A DNA stretch of 64,000 bases from Kosakonia radicincitans DSM 16656 (GTDB lineage Bacteria > Pseudomonadota > Gammaproteobacteria > Enterobacterales > Enterobacteriaceae), in assembly GCF_000280495.2 (NCBI RefSeq), contig NZ_CP018016.1, positions 682,001-746,000 of the forward strand, read 5' to 3'. Below, piece after piece: positions 1 through 8,627 of the stretch. The notes under the pieces were generated by a model that saw only the letters and a list, made by a program, of their open reading frames with translations, did not search any database and was not told the origin of the DNA. Every line of letters starts with the position of its first letter. Positions within the stretch are counted from its first letter, which is position 1. Position numbers and translations under genes: made by a program.

Positions 1-1642
1 GCTGGCCTGGGGAATGGGCGTGGCAAGCTGGGATGAACTCAGCAGTACGCTGGAAACGCATATGGCCGCTGTACGTCGCGTCTTCAATGAGCTGATCGGC
101 GACGACGAGAGCGACTCGCCGGAAGATGTGCTTTCCGAAAACTGGCGTGAACTGTGGCAGGATGCGCTGCAGGAAGATGACACCACGCCGGTGCTGGCAC
201 ATCTTTCCGATGACGATCGCCGCCGCGTAGTGGCGCTGATTGCTGATTTCCGTAAAGAGATGGATAAGCGCACCATCGGCCCGCGCGGGCGCCAGGTGCT
301 GGATCATCTGATGCCGCATTTGCTGAGCGATGTCTGCTCGCGAGACGACGCGCCAGTGCCGTTGTCGCGCCTGACGCCGCTGCTGACAGGCATCATTACG
401 CGTACCACTTATCTTGAACTGCTGAGCGAATTCCCCGGCGCGCTGAAGCATCTTATTTCCCTTTGTGCGGCATCGCCGATGGTGGCCAGCCAGCTGGCGC
501 GTTACCCAATCCTGCTCGATGAGCTGCTCGATCCCACTACGCTTTATCAGCCGACGGCGATGAACGCCTACCGCGACGAACTGCGGCAATATCTGCTCCG
601 CGTGCCGGAGGATGATGAAGAGCAACAACTGGAAGCGCTGCGGCAGTTTAAACAGGCGCAGTTGCTGCGCGTCGCCGCGGCGGATATTGCCGGTACGCTC
701 CCGGTAATGAAAGTGAGCGATCATCTGACGTGGCTTGCGGAAGCGATTATCGATGCGGTAGTGCAGCAGGCATGGGGACAAATGGTGGCGCGTTATGGTC
801 AGCCAATGCATCTGCGCGATCGGGAAGGGCGTGGGTTTGCCGTCGTTGGTTACGGCAAACTTGGCGGCTGGGAGTTGGGTTACAGCTCCGATCTCGACCT
901 GGTCTTTTTGCACGATTGCCCGATGGATGTGATGACCGACGGCGAGCGGGAGATCGATGGCCGCCAGTTCTATCTGCGTCTTGCCCAGCGCATCATGCAC
1001 CTGTTCAGCACACGTACTTCGTCCGGCATTCTCTATGAAGTGGATGCGCGCCTGCGCCCGTCCGGCGCGGCGGGAATGTTAGTGACGACCACCGAATCCT
1101 TCGCGGATTACCAGAAAAATGAAGCCTGGACGTGGGAACATCAGGCGTTGGCGCGCGCGCGCGTGGTGTACGGCGATCCGCAACTGGCCGTGGAGTTTGA
1201 TGCCATTCGCCGCGATATTCTGATGATCCCGCGCGATGGCGCAACATTGCAAACCGAGGTGCGCGAGATGCGCGAGAAGATGCGTGCTCACCTTGGTAAC
1301 AAGCATAAAGATCGCTTCGATCTGAAAGCCGATGAAGGCGGTATCACCGACATTGAGTTTATCGCTCAGTATCTGGTGCTGCGCTATGCGCATGACAAAC
1401 CGAAGCTGACGCGCTGGTCTGATAACGTGCGCATTCTGGAAGGGCTGGCGCAGAACAACATCATGGATGAACAGGAAGCGCTGGCGCTGACGCAGGCTTA
1501 CACCACGCTGCGCGATGAGTTGCACCACCTGGCATTACAGGAGTTGCCGGGGCATGTGGCGTTGTCGTGTTTTGTCGCCGAACGCCAGCTGATCAAAACC
1601 AGCTGGGACAAGTGGCTGGTGGAACCGTGCGCTCCGGCGTAA
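1..1642 (+). CDS. glnE: Bifunctional glutamine synthetase adenylyltransferase/adenylyl-removing enzyme, C-terminal part
   Basis: The open frame enters from the left edge and gives about 546 residues of a protein that is usually about 946 aa long, so the N-terminal adenylyl-removing half is outside the window. The visible part contains the second nucleotidyltransferase domain, with [18 protein letters not shown] supplying the G-S-x-D-x-D metal-binding pattern, followed by the C-terminal helical region. GlnE attaches AMP to, or removes it from, a tyrosine of glutamine synthetase in response to PII proteins, tuning nitrogen assimilation in the cytoplasm. The sequence matches E. coli GlnE almost throughout. 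hldE follows 46 bp downstream, as in E. coli, and the two are probably co-transcribed. Confidence 0.97.
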   Translation, partial: LAWGMGVASWDELSSTLETHMAAVRRVFNELIGDDESDSPEDVLSENWRELWQDALQEDDTTPVLAHLSDDDRRRVVALIADFRKEMDKRTIGPRGRQVLDHLMPHLLSDVCSRDDAPVPLSRLTPLLTGIITRTTYLELLSEFPGALKHLISLCAASPMVASQLARYPILLDELLDPTTLYQPTAMNAYRDELRQYLLRVPEDDEEQQLEALRQFKQAQLLRVAAADIAGTLPVMKVSDHLTWLAEAIIDAVVQQAWGQMVARYGQPMHLRDREGRGFAVVGYGKLGGWELGYSSDLDLVFLHDCPMDVMTDGEREIDGRQFYLRLAQRIMHLFSTRTSSGILYEVDARLRPSGAAGMLVTTTESFADYQKNEAWTWEHQALARARVVYGDPQLAVEFDAIRRDILMIPRDGATLQTEVREMREKMRAHLGNKHKDRFDLKADEGGITDIEFIAQYLVLRYAHDKPKLTRWSDNVRILEGLAQNNIMDEQEALALTQAYTTLRDELHHLALQELPGHVALSCFVAERQLIKTSWDKWLVEPCAPA

Positions 1643-1688
1643 GTATGATATTATCGCGCGCAAATTTTGTATCTCTCAGGAGACAGGA

Positions 1689-3119
1689 ATGAAAGTGACG
1701 CTGCCAGAGTTTAACCAGGCGGGTGTAATGGTGGTTGGCGATGTGATGCTGGACCGTTACTGGTACGGGCCAACCAGCCGCATCTCTCCGGAAGCCCCGG
1801 TGCCGGTGGTGAAAGTCGATACGATTGAAGAACGCCCGGGCGGCGCGGCGAACGTGGCGATGAACATTGCTTCGCTGGGCGCAACGGCGCGTCTGGTGGG
1901 TCTGACAGGTATTGATGATGCGGCTCGCGCACTGAGCAAGGCGCTGGCGGATGTCAATGTAAAATGCGACTTCGTTTCTGTTCCCACTCATCCCACCATT
2001 ACCAAACTGCGCGTTCTGTCGCGCAACCAGCAACTGATCCGCCTGGACTTTGAAGAAGGGTTTGAAGGCGTCGATCCCCTGCCGATGCATGAGCGCATCA
2101 GCCAGGCGCTCGGCAGCATTGGCGCGCTGGTGCTTTCTGATTACGCCAAAGGCGCGCTGGCCAGCGTTCAGCAGATGATTGCGCTGGCGCGTAAAGCGGG
2201 CGTGCCGGTACTGATCGATCCGAAAGGCACTGATTTTGAGCGCTATCGCGGCGCTACGCTGCTGACCCCGAACCTGTCGGAGTTTGAAGCGGTGGCCGGG
2301 AAATGCAAAAACGAAGACGAGATCGTTGAACGCGGCATGAAAGTGATTGCCGATTACGACCTTTCTGCGCTGCTGGTGACCCGCTCCGAGCAAGGTATGA
2401 CGCTGCTGCAACCGGGCAAAGCGCCGCTGCACATGCCGACCCAGGCACAGGAAGTGTATGACGTGACCGGTGCCGGCGATACGGTGATTGGCGTGCTGGC
2501 AGCAACGCTGGCGGCGGGTAATTCGCTGGAAGAAGCCTGCTACTTTGCGAACGCAGCCGCAGGCGTAGTGGTTGGTAAACTCGGTACCTCAACGGTATCG
2601 CCTATCGAGCTGGAAAACGCCGTGCGCGGCCGTGCAGAAACCGGCTTCGGCGTGATGAGCGAAGAAGAGCTGAAAGCGGCAGTCGCTGCGGCGCGTAAGC
2701 GCGGTGAAAAGGTGGTGATGACGAACGGAGTCTTCGACATTTTGCACGCCGGGCATGTCTCTTATCTGGCGAATGCGCGCAAGCTCGGCGATCGCCTGAT
2801 TGTTGCGGTTAACAGCGACGCTTCCACCAAACGGCTGAAAGGCGAAACCCGCCCGGTGAACCCGCTGGAGCAGCGCATGATCGTGCTGAGCGCGCTGGAA
2901 GCGGTGGACTGGGTTGTATCGTTTGAAGAAGATACGCCGCAGCGTCTGATTGCCGGAATTTTGCCGGATCTGCTGGTAAAAGGTGGCGACTACAAAGCGG
3001 AAGATATTGCGGGCAGCAAAGAAGTCTGGGCTAACGGCGGGGAAGTGCTGGTGCTCAACTTTGAAGATGGTTGTTCAACCACCAATATCATCAAAAAGAT
3101 CCAGAAGCAGGGCGATTAA
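1689..3119 (+). CDS. hldE: Bifunctional heptose 7-phosphate kinase/heptose 1-phosphate adenylyltransferase
   Basis: The 476-residue protein has the E. coli length and two domains. The N-terminal PfkB-type sugar kinase (about residues 1-320) carries the anion-hole motif DVTGAGDT. The C-terminal cytidylyltransferase-like domain (about 345-476) carries [14 protein letters not shown] with the HxGH nucleotide-binding signature. It phosphorylates D-glycero-D-manno-heptose 7-phosphate and later adenylylates the 1-phosphate, giving the ADP-heptose precursor of the LPS inner core. An AGGAGACAGGA ribosome-binding region lies just upstream of the ATG. It follows glnE and is closed by a GC-rich hairpin. 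No anomaly is seen. Confidence 0.97.
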   Translation: MKVTLPEFNQAGVMVVGDVMLDRYWYGPTSRISPEAPVPVVKVDTIEERPGGAANVAMNIASLGATARLVGLTGIDDAARALSKALADVNVKCDFVSVPTHPTITKLRVLSRNQQLIRLDFEEGFEGVDPLPMHERISQALGSIGALVLSDYAKGALASVQQMIALARKAGVPVLIDPKGTDFERYRGATLLTPNLSEFEAVAGKCKNEDEIVERGMKVIADYDLSALLVTRSEQGMTLLQPGKAPLHMPTQAQEVYDVTGAGDTVIGVLAATLAAGNSLEEACYFANAAAGVVVGKLGTSTVSPIELENAVRGRAETGFGVMSEEELKAAVAAARKRGEKVVMTNGVFDILHAGHVSYLANARKLGDRLIVAVNSDASTKRLKGETRPVNPLEQRMIVLSALEAVDWVVSFEEDTPQRLIAGILPDLLVKGGDYKAEDIAGSKEVWANGGEVLVLNFEDGCSTTNIIKKIQKQGD

Positions 3120-3128
3120 ACCTGTTAT

Positions 3129-3153
3129 CGGGCCTGCATAATGAGCAGGCCCG
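3129..3153 (+). terminator. Hairpin downstream of hldE
   Basis: A perfect 9-bp stem, CGGGCCTGC/GCAGGCCCG, with a 7-nt loop lies 9 bp after the hldE stop. It is not followed by a T-run on the plus strand, so it may be an RNA-stabilising hairpin or weak terminator between the convergent genes hldE and ubiK. Confidence 0.4.
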
Positions 3154-3185
3154 GAAAGCGCTCGCGCCATTCGGCGCAAAAGCTA

Positions 3186-3482
3186 TTACGCCTGATCGTC
3201 TACCGGTGGAATGGCCGGAGCGGGTTTGACTTCTGCGCTTTTCCCCTGATTTTCGAGTTCACTCAGGCGTTGCTCCAGCAGCGCCAGTTTCTCGCGGGTG
3301 CGCAGCAATACCTGCGTTTGCACGTCAAACTCTTCGCGGCTCACCAGATCCAGGCGAGTTAACTGTGCCTGTAACGTCTGACGAATTTTCTTTTCCACAT
3401 CTTCCCCGAACTCACGGATCCCCTTGGGCATGGATTCGTGAACCTGACGCGCAATCTGTTCAATTTTCTTTGGGTCAATCAT
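3186..3482 (-). CDS. ubiK: Ubiquinone biosynthesis accessory factor UbiK
   Basis: This 98-residue acidic protein was formerly YqiC. It begins [13 protein letters not shown] and has a predicted helical coiled-coil C-terminal half ([15 protein letters not shown]), followed by a Pro/Ala/Lys-rich tail, as in the BMFP family. UbiK helps the UbiJ-containing aerobic ubiquinone complex, probably at the lipid-cytosol interface. It lies alone on the minus strand between hldE and the divergent ribB leader, the arrangement seen in E. coli. Its start is supported by an AGGGAACC region upstream and by matching the family N-terminus. Confidence 0.93.
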   Translation of the reverse strand: MIDPKKIEQIARQVHESMPKGIREFGEDVEKKIRQTLQAQLTRLDLVSREEFDVQTQVLLRTREKLALLEQRLSELENQGKSAEVKPAPAIPPVDDQA

Positions 3483-3610
3483 TTTAGGTTCCCTGCTCGG
3501 ATAGGCTCAATAAGTCATTGTAGTGTGATAAACCCAGGTGATAAACCAGAATTGTTTGAAGCTTATGCATTGCCGAAGATTATCAATGGCGTTATAGTTA
3601 TCCCGCTTAT

Positions 3611-3753
3611 TCTCAGGGCGGGGCGAAATTCCCCACCGGCGGTAAATCAGCAGATGCTGAAAGCCCGCGAGCGCTTCAGGCTAACGTTTGAAGGTCAGCA
3701 GATCCGGTGTAATTCCGGGGCCGACGGTTAAAGTCCGGATGGGAGAGAGTAAC
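3611..3753 (+). promoter_or_regulatory. FMN riboswitch (RFN element) in the ribB leader
   Basis: The stretch begins TCTCAGGGCGGGG and contains GAAATTCCCCACCGGCGGTA, AGCCCGCGAGCGC, a GATCCGGTG...ATTCCGG arm and the terminal GACGGTTAAAGTCCGGATGG with GAGAGA. These are the conserved blocks of the RFN element that binds flavin mononucleotide. It sits about 110 nt upstream of the ribB start. In enterobacteria this element represses ribB expression when FMN is plentiful, by transcriptional and/or translational control. I infer the same here from position and conservation. Confidence 0.97.
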
Positions 3754-3860
3754 GAATCTGTCGGGCAATGACGCCCGCTCGCGTTATTTTTTTGCCGCAT
3801 TGCGACACTCCTAAGACTGCCCTGATTCTGGTAACCATAACTTTATTGAGGTCTTTTACC

Positions 3861-4514
3861 ATGAATCAGACGCTGCTTTCTTCTTTTGGCACGCCTTTCG
3901 AACGTATTGAACATGCTCTCGCCGCGCTGCGCGAAGGCCGTGGTGTGATGGTGCTCGACGACGAGGACCGTGAAAATGAAGGCGATATGATTTTCGCCGC
4001 AGAAACCATGACCGTTGAGCAAATGGCGCTGACTATTCGCCACGGCAGCGGCATTGTTTGCCTGTGCCTGACCGACGAACGCCGGAAACAGCTCGATCTG
4101 CCGATGATGGTCGAGAACAATACCAGCGCCTACGGCACCGGTTTTACCGTTACTATCGAAGCGGCGCATGGCGTAACAACCGGTGTTTCGGCGGCTGACC
4201 GTCTTACCACCGTTCGCGCGGCGATTGCCGATGGCGCGAAACCTTCCGATCTGAACCGTCCTGGCCACGTTTTCCCGCTGCGCGCGCAGCTTGGCGGCGT
4301 ATTGACCCGTGGCGGTCATACTGAAGCAACGATCGATTTAGTGACGCTGGCGGGTTTTAAACCGGCGGGCGTGCTGTGTGAATTAACCAATGATGATGGC
4401 TCAATGGCGCGCGCGCCGGAGTGCATCGAATTTGCTAAGCAACACAATATGGCTGTTGTGACCATTGAAGATCTGGTGGCTTACCGCCAGGAACATGAGC
4501 GTAAAGCCAGCTAA
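3861..4514 (+). CDS. ribB: 3,4-dihydroxy-2-butanone 4-phosphate synthase
   Basis: The enzyme converts ribulose 5-phosphate to 3,4-dihydroxy-2-butanone 4-phosphate plus formate, the four-carbon precursor of riboflavin. The 217-residue product equals the E. coli length. It carries the acidic metal-binding loop [10 protein letters not shown] near residue 35 and the [12 protein letters not shown] segment. The frame is open further upstream, but the ATG at 3861 is chosen because it matches the conserved [15 protein letters not shown] start and follows a GAGGTCTT ribosome-binding region. It is a single-gene unit behind the FMN riboswitch and is followed by a T-rich terminator. Confidence 0.97.
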   Translation: MNQTLLSSFGTPFERIEHALAALREGRGVMVLDDEDRENEGDMIFAAETMTVEQMALTIRHGSGIVCLCLTDERRKQLDLPMMVENNTSAYGTGFTVTIEAAHGVTTGVSAADRLTTVRAAIADGAKPSDLNRPGHVFPLRAQLGGVLTRGGHTEATIDLVTLAGFKPAGVLCELTNDDGSMARAPECIEFAKQHNMAVVTIEDLVAYRQEHERKAS

Positions 4515-4527
4515 CTTGCGTTAGTGA

Positions 4528-4563
4528 TAAAAAATCCTCGGCCGAAAGCTGCGGATTTTTTTT
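4528..4563 (+). terminator. Rho-independent terminator of ribB
   Basis: An AAAAATCC/GGATTTTT stem with an internal GC-containing region (CGGCCGAAAGCTG) is followed by a run of Ts, starting 14 bp after the ribB stop. Confidence 0.8.
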
Positions 4564-4749
4564 GCCTGTCCTGCGTCAATGTTTGTCGCATTTATAATAT
4601 TCACGCATTGAAATTTCGCGGTGCTACTTATAAAGTGGTACCTGCTCTACGGACATAAAAAACAGTTTTAAAGCATTATAATTCATTAAGTTAACGCTAT
4701 TTTGTCATTGGTTTGTTAACCAATGTTTGCCGGAAATAAGGGAGGCAAT

Positions 4750-4923
4750 ATGTTTATCTCATGGTACTGGCTTCTGGCGATTGTCATCGTCGTTTTCGGC
4801 TATGTCCACGTACTTAAACGCCATTGCAAAGCCTGCCGCCACGATCGCGAAGCGATCTATAAAGCTTATCAACGGGTGCTCGAAGAGCTGAAGAAAACTC
4901 GCCGCGTCGGGCAGGGCGAATAA
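4750..4923 (+). CDS. Small single-span membrane protein of unknown function
   Basis: The protein is 57 residues. An excellent GGAGG box at 4741-4745 precedes the ATG at 4750; an in-frame ATG at 4723 has no such site. Residues 2-22 (FISWYWLLAIVIVVFGYVHVL) form one hydrophobic segment. A basic, cysteine-containing stretch (KRHCKACRHDR) and a charged helix follow. I do not recognise a family. It stands alone between ribB and the convergent zupT gene. The strong ribosome-binding site and clean membrane topology make it likely to be a real gene. Confidence 0.65.
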   Translation: MFISWYWLLAIVIVVFGYVHVLKRHCKACRHDREAIYKAYQRVLEELKKTRRVGQGE

Positions 4924-4957
4924 GACGCGCCTGCCCTCTGCAAGAGCGTCCCGATCC

Positions 4958-5734
4958 TCAGCCGCTAAATCCCATCGCCTGCAACGCCACAAGGCTTAAG
5001 CCCATCACCGACATACCGCACAGCACGCCATAGCTGGGATTGTTGTTGGGATCGATCTCTTTCGCCAGCGGCATCAGTTCATCCACCGACAATGCCACCA
5101 TAATCCCGGCGACGGTTGCCATAATGGCCGCCATCACCACTGGCGAGAGCAGACTGCCGAGGATCAACCATGCCAGGACGCCGCCGAGGATCTCCGCCAG
5201 CCCTGAGATTCCCGCCCAGAATACCGCGCTGCGTTTTGAACCGGTTGCCGCGTAAACCGGCCCGGCAACCGCAAGTCCTTCAGGAATATTGTGCAACGCG
5301 ACCGCAAAGGCGATACCGAGGCCTAATTCCAGGTCGTTACTGGCGGTGACATAGGTGGCGATGCCTTCCGGGAAGTTATGGAGACTGATACCCATCGTCA
5401 GCAAAATGGCGGTACGGCGCAGGCCGCGCGGAAAGGTTCGCCGCGTACCCTGCATTAAATCCTGCGGGTGTGCATGGGGTAACATGCGATCCAGCGCGAA
5501 ATACCCCAGCAGGCCCACGACAAACATGCCATAGCCGAGCATCGGTGACATATTTTCCGTCGCCAGTGCAGCGGGCAGCATCTCCATTAACGAAATCAAT
5601 AACATGATTCCGGCAGCAAAGCCGAGCGAGAACGCCAGTACGCGGTTTGATGGTTTCTGGCCTAACACGCCAAGAATCGCGCCGATAAAGGTCGCTGCGC
5701 CAGCCAGGATGGTCAGAATCAACGGTACCGACAT
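4958..5734 (-). CDS. zupT: Divalent-metal (zinc) transporter ZupT
   Basis: This 258-residue ZIP-family inner-membrane transporter imports zinc and also other divalent cations such as iron and manganese. The predicted eight membrane spans include the conserved metal-site helices with SLHNFPEG and [10 protein letters not shown], whose His/Asn/Glu residues line the ZIP transport path. A GGAG ribosome-binding site (reading TAAAGGAGTAATTC) precedes the ATG. The gene diverges from ygiD. A Fur-box-like sequence lies immediately upstream of its ribosome-binding site, suggesting iron-responsive control, which would fit the broad metal specificity. Confidence 0.96.
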   Translation of the reverse strand: MSVPLILTILAGAATFIGAILGVLGQKPSNRVLAFSLGFAAGIMLLISLMEMLPAALATENMSPMLGYGMFVVGLLGYFALDRMLPHAHPQDLMQGTRRTFPRGLRRTAILLTMGISLHNFPEGIATYVTASNDLELGLGIAFAVALHNIPEGLAVAGPVYAATGSKRSAVFWAGISGLAEILGGVLAWLILGSLLSPVVMAAIMATVAGIMVALSVDELMPLAKEIDPNNNPSYGVLCGMSVMGLSLVALQAMGFSG

Positions 5735-5743
5735 GAATTACTC

Positions 5744-5762
5744 CTTTATGATAATCATTCTC
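5744..5762. promoter_or_regulatory. Fur-box-like operator upstream of zupT
   Basis: The 19-bp sequence CTTTATGATAATCATTCTC matches the Fur consensus GATAATGATAATCATTATC at 15 of 19 positions, including the unbroken core TGATAATCATT. It ends about 10 bp before the zupT start on the minus strand, so it would overlap the transcript start or leader. It could also influence the divergent ygiD, but it is about 170 bp from that start. Confidence 0.65.
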
Positions 5763-5930
5763 ATTAATGTAAGAGTTTGTTACCTGAAAAGCGAGGCCGG
5801 AGCCTTATCTTTACTTGATGCTTACATTCAAAATTACTGAAGATCTTCATCATGGTTATCTGAGTTCTTCGCACCATGAAAAGGCGTAATGTGTCGTTAT
5901 CAAATTGACACACTCAGTAAGGATATCACC

Positions 5931-6719
5931 ATGTCTGCACCTCGTATGCCAGCACTGTTCCTGGGCCACGGTAGCCCAATGAATGTTCTGGAAGATAACG
6001 TTTATACCCGCGCCTGGGGAATGTTAGGCGAGACGCTGCCGCGCCCGAAAGCGATTGTGGTGGTATCCGCCCACTGGTTTACCCGTGGTACTGGCGTTAC
6101 CGCGATGGAAGCGCCGAAAACTATCCATGATTTCGGTGGTTTCCCGCAAGCGTTGTACGATACTCATTATCCGGCACCGGGTTCGCCGGAACTGGCTCAG
6201 CATCTGGTTGATTTACTGGCACCTGTGCCCGTTGTGCTTGATAAGGAAGCCTGGGGCTTTGACCACGGCTCCTGGGGCGTGCTGATTAAAATGTACCCGA
6301 ATGCCGACATCCCGATGGTGCAACTCAGTATCGACAGCACGAAACCCGCAGCATGGCATTTTGAGATGGGCCGCAAGCTGGCGGCGCTGCGTGATGAGGG
6401 CATTATGCTGGTGGCCAGCGGCAACGTGGTGCATAACCTGCGTACCGCACGCTGGCATGGCGAAAATACGCCGTATCCGTGGGCCACATCGTTCAACGAT
6501 TATGTGAAAGCGAACCTCACCTGGCAGGGCCCGGTTGAGCAGCATCCGCTGGTAAATTACCTCGATCATGAAGGCGGAGCGTTATCTAACCCAACCCCGG
6601 ATCACTACCTGCCGCTGCTGTATGTGCTGGGCGCATGGAACGGCACCGAGGCCATTACTATCCCGATAGACGGTATTGAGATGGGTTCGCTGAGTATGCT
6701 TTCGGTTCAGGTTGGTTAA
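5931..6719 (+). CDS. ygiD: 4,5-DOPA dioxygenase extradiol-type enzyme (LigB family)
   Basis: The 262-residue protein closely matches E. coli YgiD, a LigB-type extradiol dioxygenase homologue that can open the ring of L-DOPA; its physiological substrate is uncertain. Visible family features are LGHGSPMN near the N-terminus, VVSAHWFTRG, GFDHGSWG and SGNVVHNLR, which supply the histidines of the metal centre. The ATG at 5931 is preferred to an upstream in-frame ATG at 5889, because TAAGGA lies 7 bp before it and the conserved MS-x-x-RMPALF start follows. The gene is divergent from zupT and ends at a strong terminator. Confidence 0.93.
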   Translation: MSAPRMPALFLGHGSPMNVLEDNVYTRAWGMLGETLPRPKAIVVVSAHWFTRGTGVTAMEAPKTIHDFGGFPQALYDTHYPAPGSPELAQHLVDLLAPVPVVLDKEAWGFDHGSWGVLIKMYPNADIPMVQLSIDSTKPAAWHFEMGRKLAALRDEGIMLVASGNVVHNLRTARWHGENTPYPWATSFNDYVKANLTWQGPVEQHPLVNYLDHEGGALSNPTPDHYLPLLYVLGAWNGTEAITIPIDGIEMGSLSMLSVQVG

Positions 6720-6722
6720 AAT

Positions 6723-6750
6723 AAAGGGTGGCTCTGGCAGCCACCCTTTT
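6723..6750 (+). terminator. Rho-independent terminator of ygiD
   Basis: A perfect AAAGGGTGGCT/AGCCACCCTTT stem with a 5-nt loop is followed by TTTTC, beginning three bases after the ygiD stop. Confidence 0.88.
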
Positions 6751-7035
6751 CATTCTCCTGGATGTGGAAAAATTCGAGGAAGATCGCAAAAAATCACATC
6801 TGAAATACGGTTTTTTTGAAAATAAAAAGACCTGTGCTGCAAAAATAAAACGCTGTGCTGAATTTACTCTTTTTTGTGAACATTATCGTCGCAAGAATCC
6901 CGCCGAGTGACTACTCTCAAAGAGTCTAATGTCTCAGACAATCCCATAAAAATTATCTGGTGTTGTACCTCGAACCCCTGTTCGTGGTCGCTCTTATTTA
7001 CCTAAAAAGCAGTAAACCTCTGGAGACACGGAAAT
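6751..7035 (+). promoter_or_regulatory. AT-rich leader upstream of the TRAP transporter
   Basis: Together with the terminator, this is a gene-free stretch of just over 300 bp. It is AT-rich for its first 170 bp, and a short open frame starting at 6728 inside the terminator is not credible. It must contain the dctP promoter. I see no operator I can name, no RNA gene and no partner regulator gene. A TGGAGACACGGAAAT ribosome-binding region lies just before the dctP ATG. Confidence 0.45.
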
Positions 7036-8013
7036 ATGAATTCAGCGAAAACCTTACTAAAAGTCTGTATTAGTTCCGCTCTGCTGTTTATCTCTCACGC
7101 CTCTTTAGCCCAAACTTTTCGTGCAGCCGATGTTCACCCGGCAGATTACCCCAATGTTGTTGCGGTAAAACATATGGGAGAAAAACTCAGTGCAGCTACG
7201 GATGGTCGACTGGATATTAAAACCTTTCCTGGCGGTGTGTTAGGCGATGAGAAACAGGTTATTGAACAGGCGCAAATCGGTGCAATAGATATTATTCGCG
7301 TGTCGATGACGCCAGTGGCAGCAATATTACCGGAGATCAATGTCTTTACGCTGCCCTATATTTTTCGCGATGAAGATCATATGCATAAAGTGCTCGACGG
7401 AATGATTGGCCAGGAGATTGGCAATCGCCTGTCGGAAAGCAGTAAATCGCGGTTGGTTTTCCTTGGCTGGATGGATGCCGGTACGCGTAATTTGATTACC
7501 AAAGCGCCAGTCACGAAAGCGGAAGACCTGAAAGGGATGAAAATTCGCGTGCAGGGCAGCCCGATTGCGCTTGATACGCTGAAAGCCATGGGAGCCAACT
7601 CGGTCGCCATGGGCGTTAGCGAAGTATTTAGCGGTATGCAAACCGGCGTGATTGATGGCACAGAAAATAACCCTCCAACCTTTGTTGCGCATAACTATTT
7701 ACCCGTTGTGAAGAATTACACCTGGAGTAAGCACTTTATTATTCCGGAGCTGTTTTTATTTTCTAAAGTTAAATGGGATAAGTTGAAAAAAGAGGATCAG
7801 GAATTGATCCTCAAGCTGGCGAAAGAAGCCCAGGACGAACAGCGTGAATTGTGGAAAACCTACAATCAGAAGTCGCTGGAAGCCATGAAAGCGGGCGGCG
7901 TGCAATTCCATGATATGGATACCACCGCCTTTTACGAGGCGACACAATCAGTACGCGATAAATACGGCAAAGACCATCAGGATCTGATGACCCGCATTAA
8001 AGACGTGCAATAA
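7036..8013 (+). CDS. TRAP transporter periplasmic substrate-binding protein (DctP family)
   Basis: The 325-residue protein has a Sec signal peptide (residues 1-25, ending SHASLA before QTFR) and a complete DctP/SBP_bac_7 fold. Family landmarks are FPGGVLGDEKQVIEQ, the carboxylate-contacting arginine in LKGMKIRVQ, and FSGMQTGVIDGTENN. It captures a substrate in the periplasm, usually an organic acid such as a C4-dicarboxylate, sialic acid or sugar acid, and hands it to the DctQM membrane subunits. It is the first of three genes. No catabolic enzyme or regulator is adjacent, so the substrate cannot be named from context. Confidence 0.93.
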   Translation: MNSAKTLLKVCISSALLFISHASLAQTFRAADVHPADYPNVVAVKHMGEKLSAATDGRLDIKTFPGGVLGDEKQVIEQAQIGAIDIIRVSMTPVAAILPEINVFTLPYIFRDEDHMHKVLDGMIGQEIGNRLSESSKSRLVFLGWMDAGTRNLITKAPVTKAEDLKGMKIRVQGSPIALDTLKAMGANSVAMGVSEVFSGMQTGVIDGTENNPPTFVAHNYLPVVKNYTWSKHFIIPELFLFSKVKWDKLKKEDQELILKLAKEAQDEQRELWKTYNQKSLEAMKAGGVQFHDMDTTAFYEATQSVRDKYGKDHQDLMTRIKDVQ

Positions 8014-8092
8014 CAGCTACGGGCAGGGGAAGCCTTGCCCCGATAATTATTTTGTCTGTTATATCTTTATTTTCTGCCGCGGGAAAATCGTT

Positions 8093-8602
8093 ATGGCTGA
8101 ACGCTATTCGTTGTTGATGGATATCCTTTACCGAATATCAATGTGGATCGCCGGAATTGCGCTGCTGATTATGGTGGCGATTATTCCGCTGGGGATCTTT
8201 GCGCGCTACGTAATGAACAGCGCTTTATCCTGGCCGGAACCGATAGCCATTATTTGCATGGTGACGTTTACCTTTGTCGGCGCAGCGGTAAGTTACCGCG
8301 CGGGTTCACATATCGCCGTCAGTATGGTCACTGACCGCTTAAGCGAACGCGCGCGTAAGATCTGTTTTGTGGTCGCCGACCTGATGCTGATGGCGATTAG
8401 CCTCTTTATTCTCTGGTACAGCAGCGCGCTGTGTGCGGAATTATGGGAGCAGCCTGTTGCTGAATTCCCGTTTTTTACCGCCGGTGAAACCTATTTGCCG
8501 CTGCCGATCGGCTCAGCAATCACGTTGCTGTTTATTCTCGAAAAGATGTTGTGTGGCGCGCAATATCACCGATCGGTGGTGATGGTGGGCTCGTCGGGTT
8601 AA
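8093..8602 (+). CDS. TRAP transporter small permease subunit (DctQ family)
   Basis: This 169-residue inner-membrane protein has four predicted membrane helices (about residues 15-35, 50-70, 92-112 and 133-153), the usual DctQ layout, and includes the FARYVMNSALSWPEPIA motif typical of the family. It bridges the periplasmic receptor and the large DctM subunit and is needed for Na+-coupled uptake. It lies 79 bp downstream of the receptor gene and 25 bp upstream of dctM, so the three form one operon. Substrate unknown. Confidence 0.9.
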   Translation: MAERYSLLMDILYRISMWIAGIALLIMVAIIPLGIFARYVMNSALSWPEPIAIICMVTFTFVGAAVSYRAGSHIAVSMVTDRLSERARKICFVVADLMLMAISLFILWYSSALCAELWEQPVAEFPFFTAGETYLPLPIGSAITLLFILEKMLCGAQYHRSVVMVGSSG

Positions 8603-8627
8603 TCCGATCATCCAGTAAGGAACGTTT

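Noticed and set aside
1079..1528. Long open frames opposite glnE, and similar ones opposite hldE, parE, hutU, ygiC and others
   Set aside because: They are shadows of high-GC coding sequence, overlap well-supported genes and have no ribosome-binding sites.
3768..3860. Longer ribB start at 3768
   Set aside because: It would translate the end of the riboswitch leader; the conserved start is at 3861.
6728..6910. 60-codon frame after ygiD
   Set aside because: Begins inside the ygiD terminator and has an AT-driven Lys/Glu composition.
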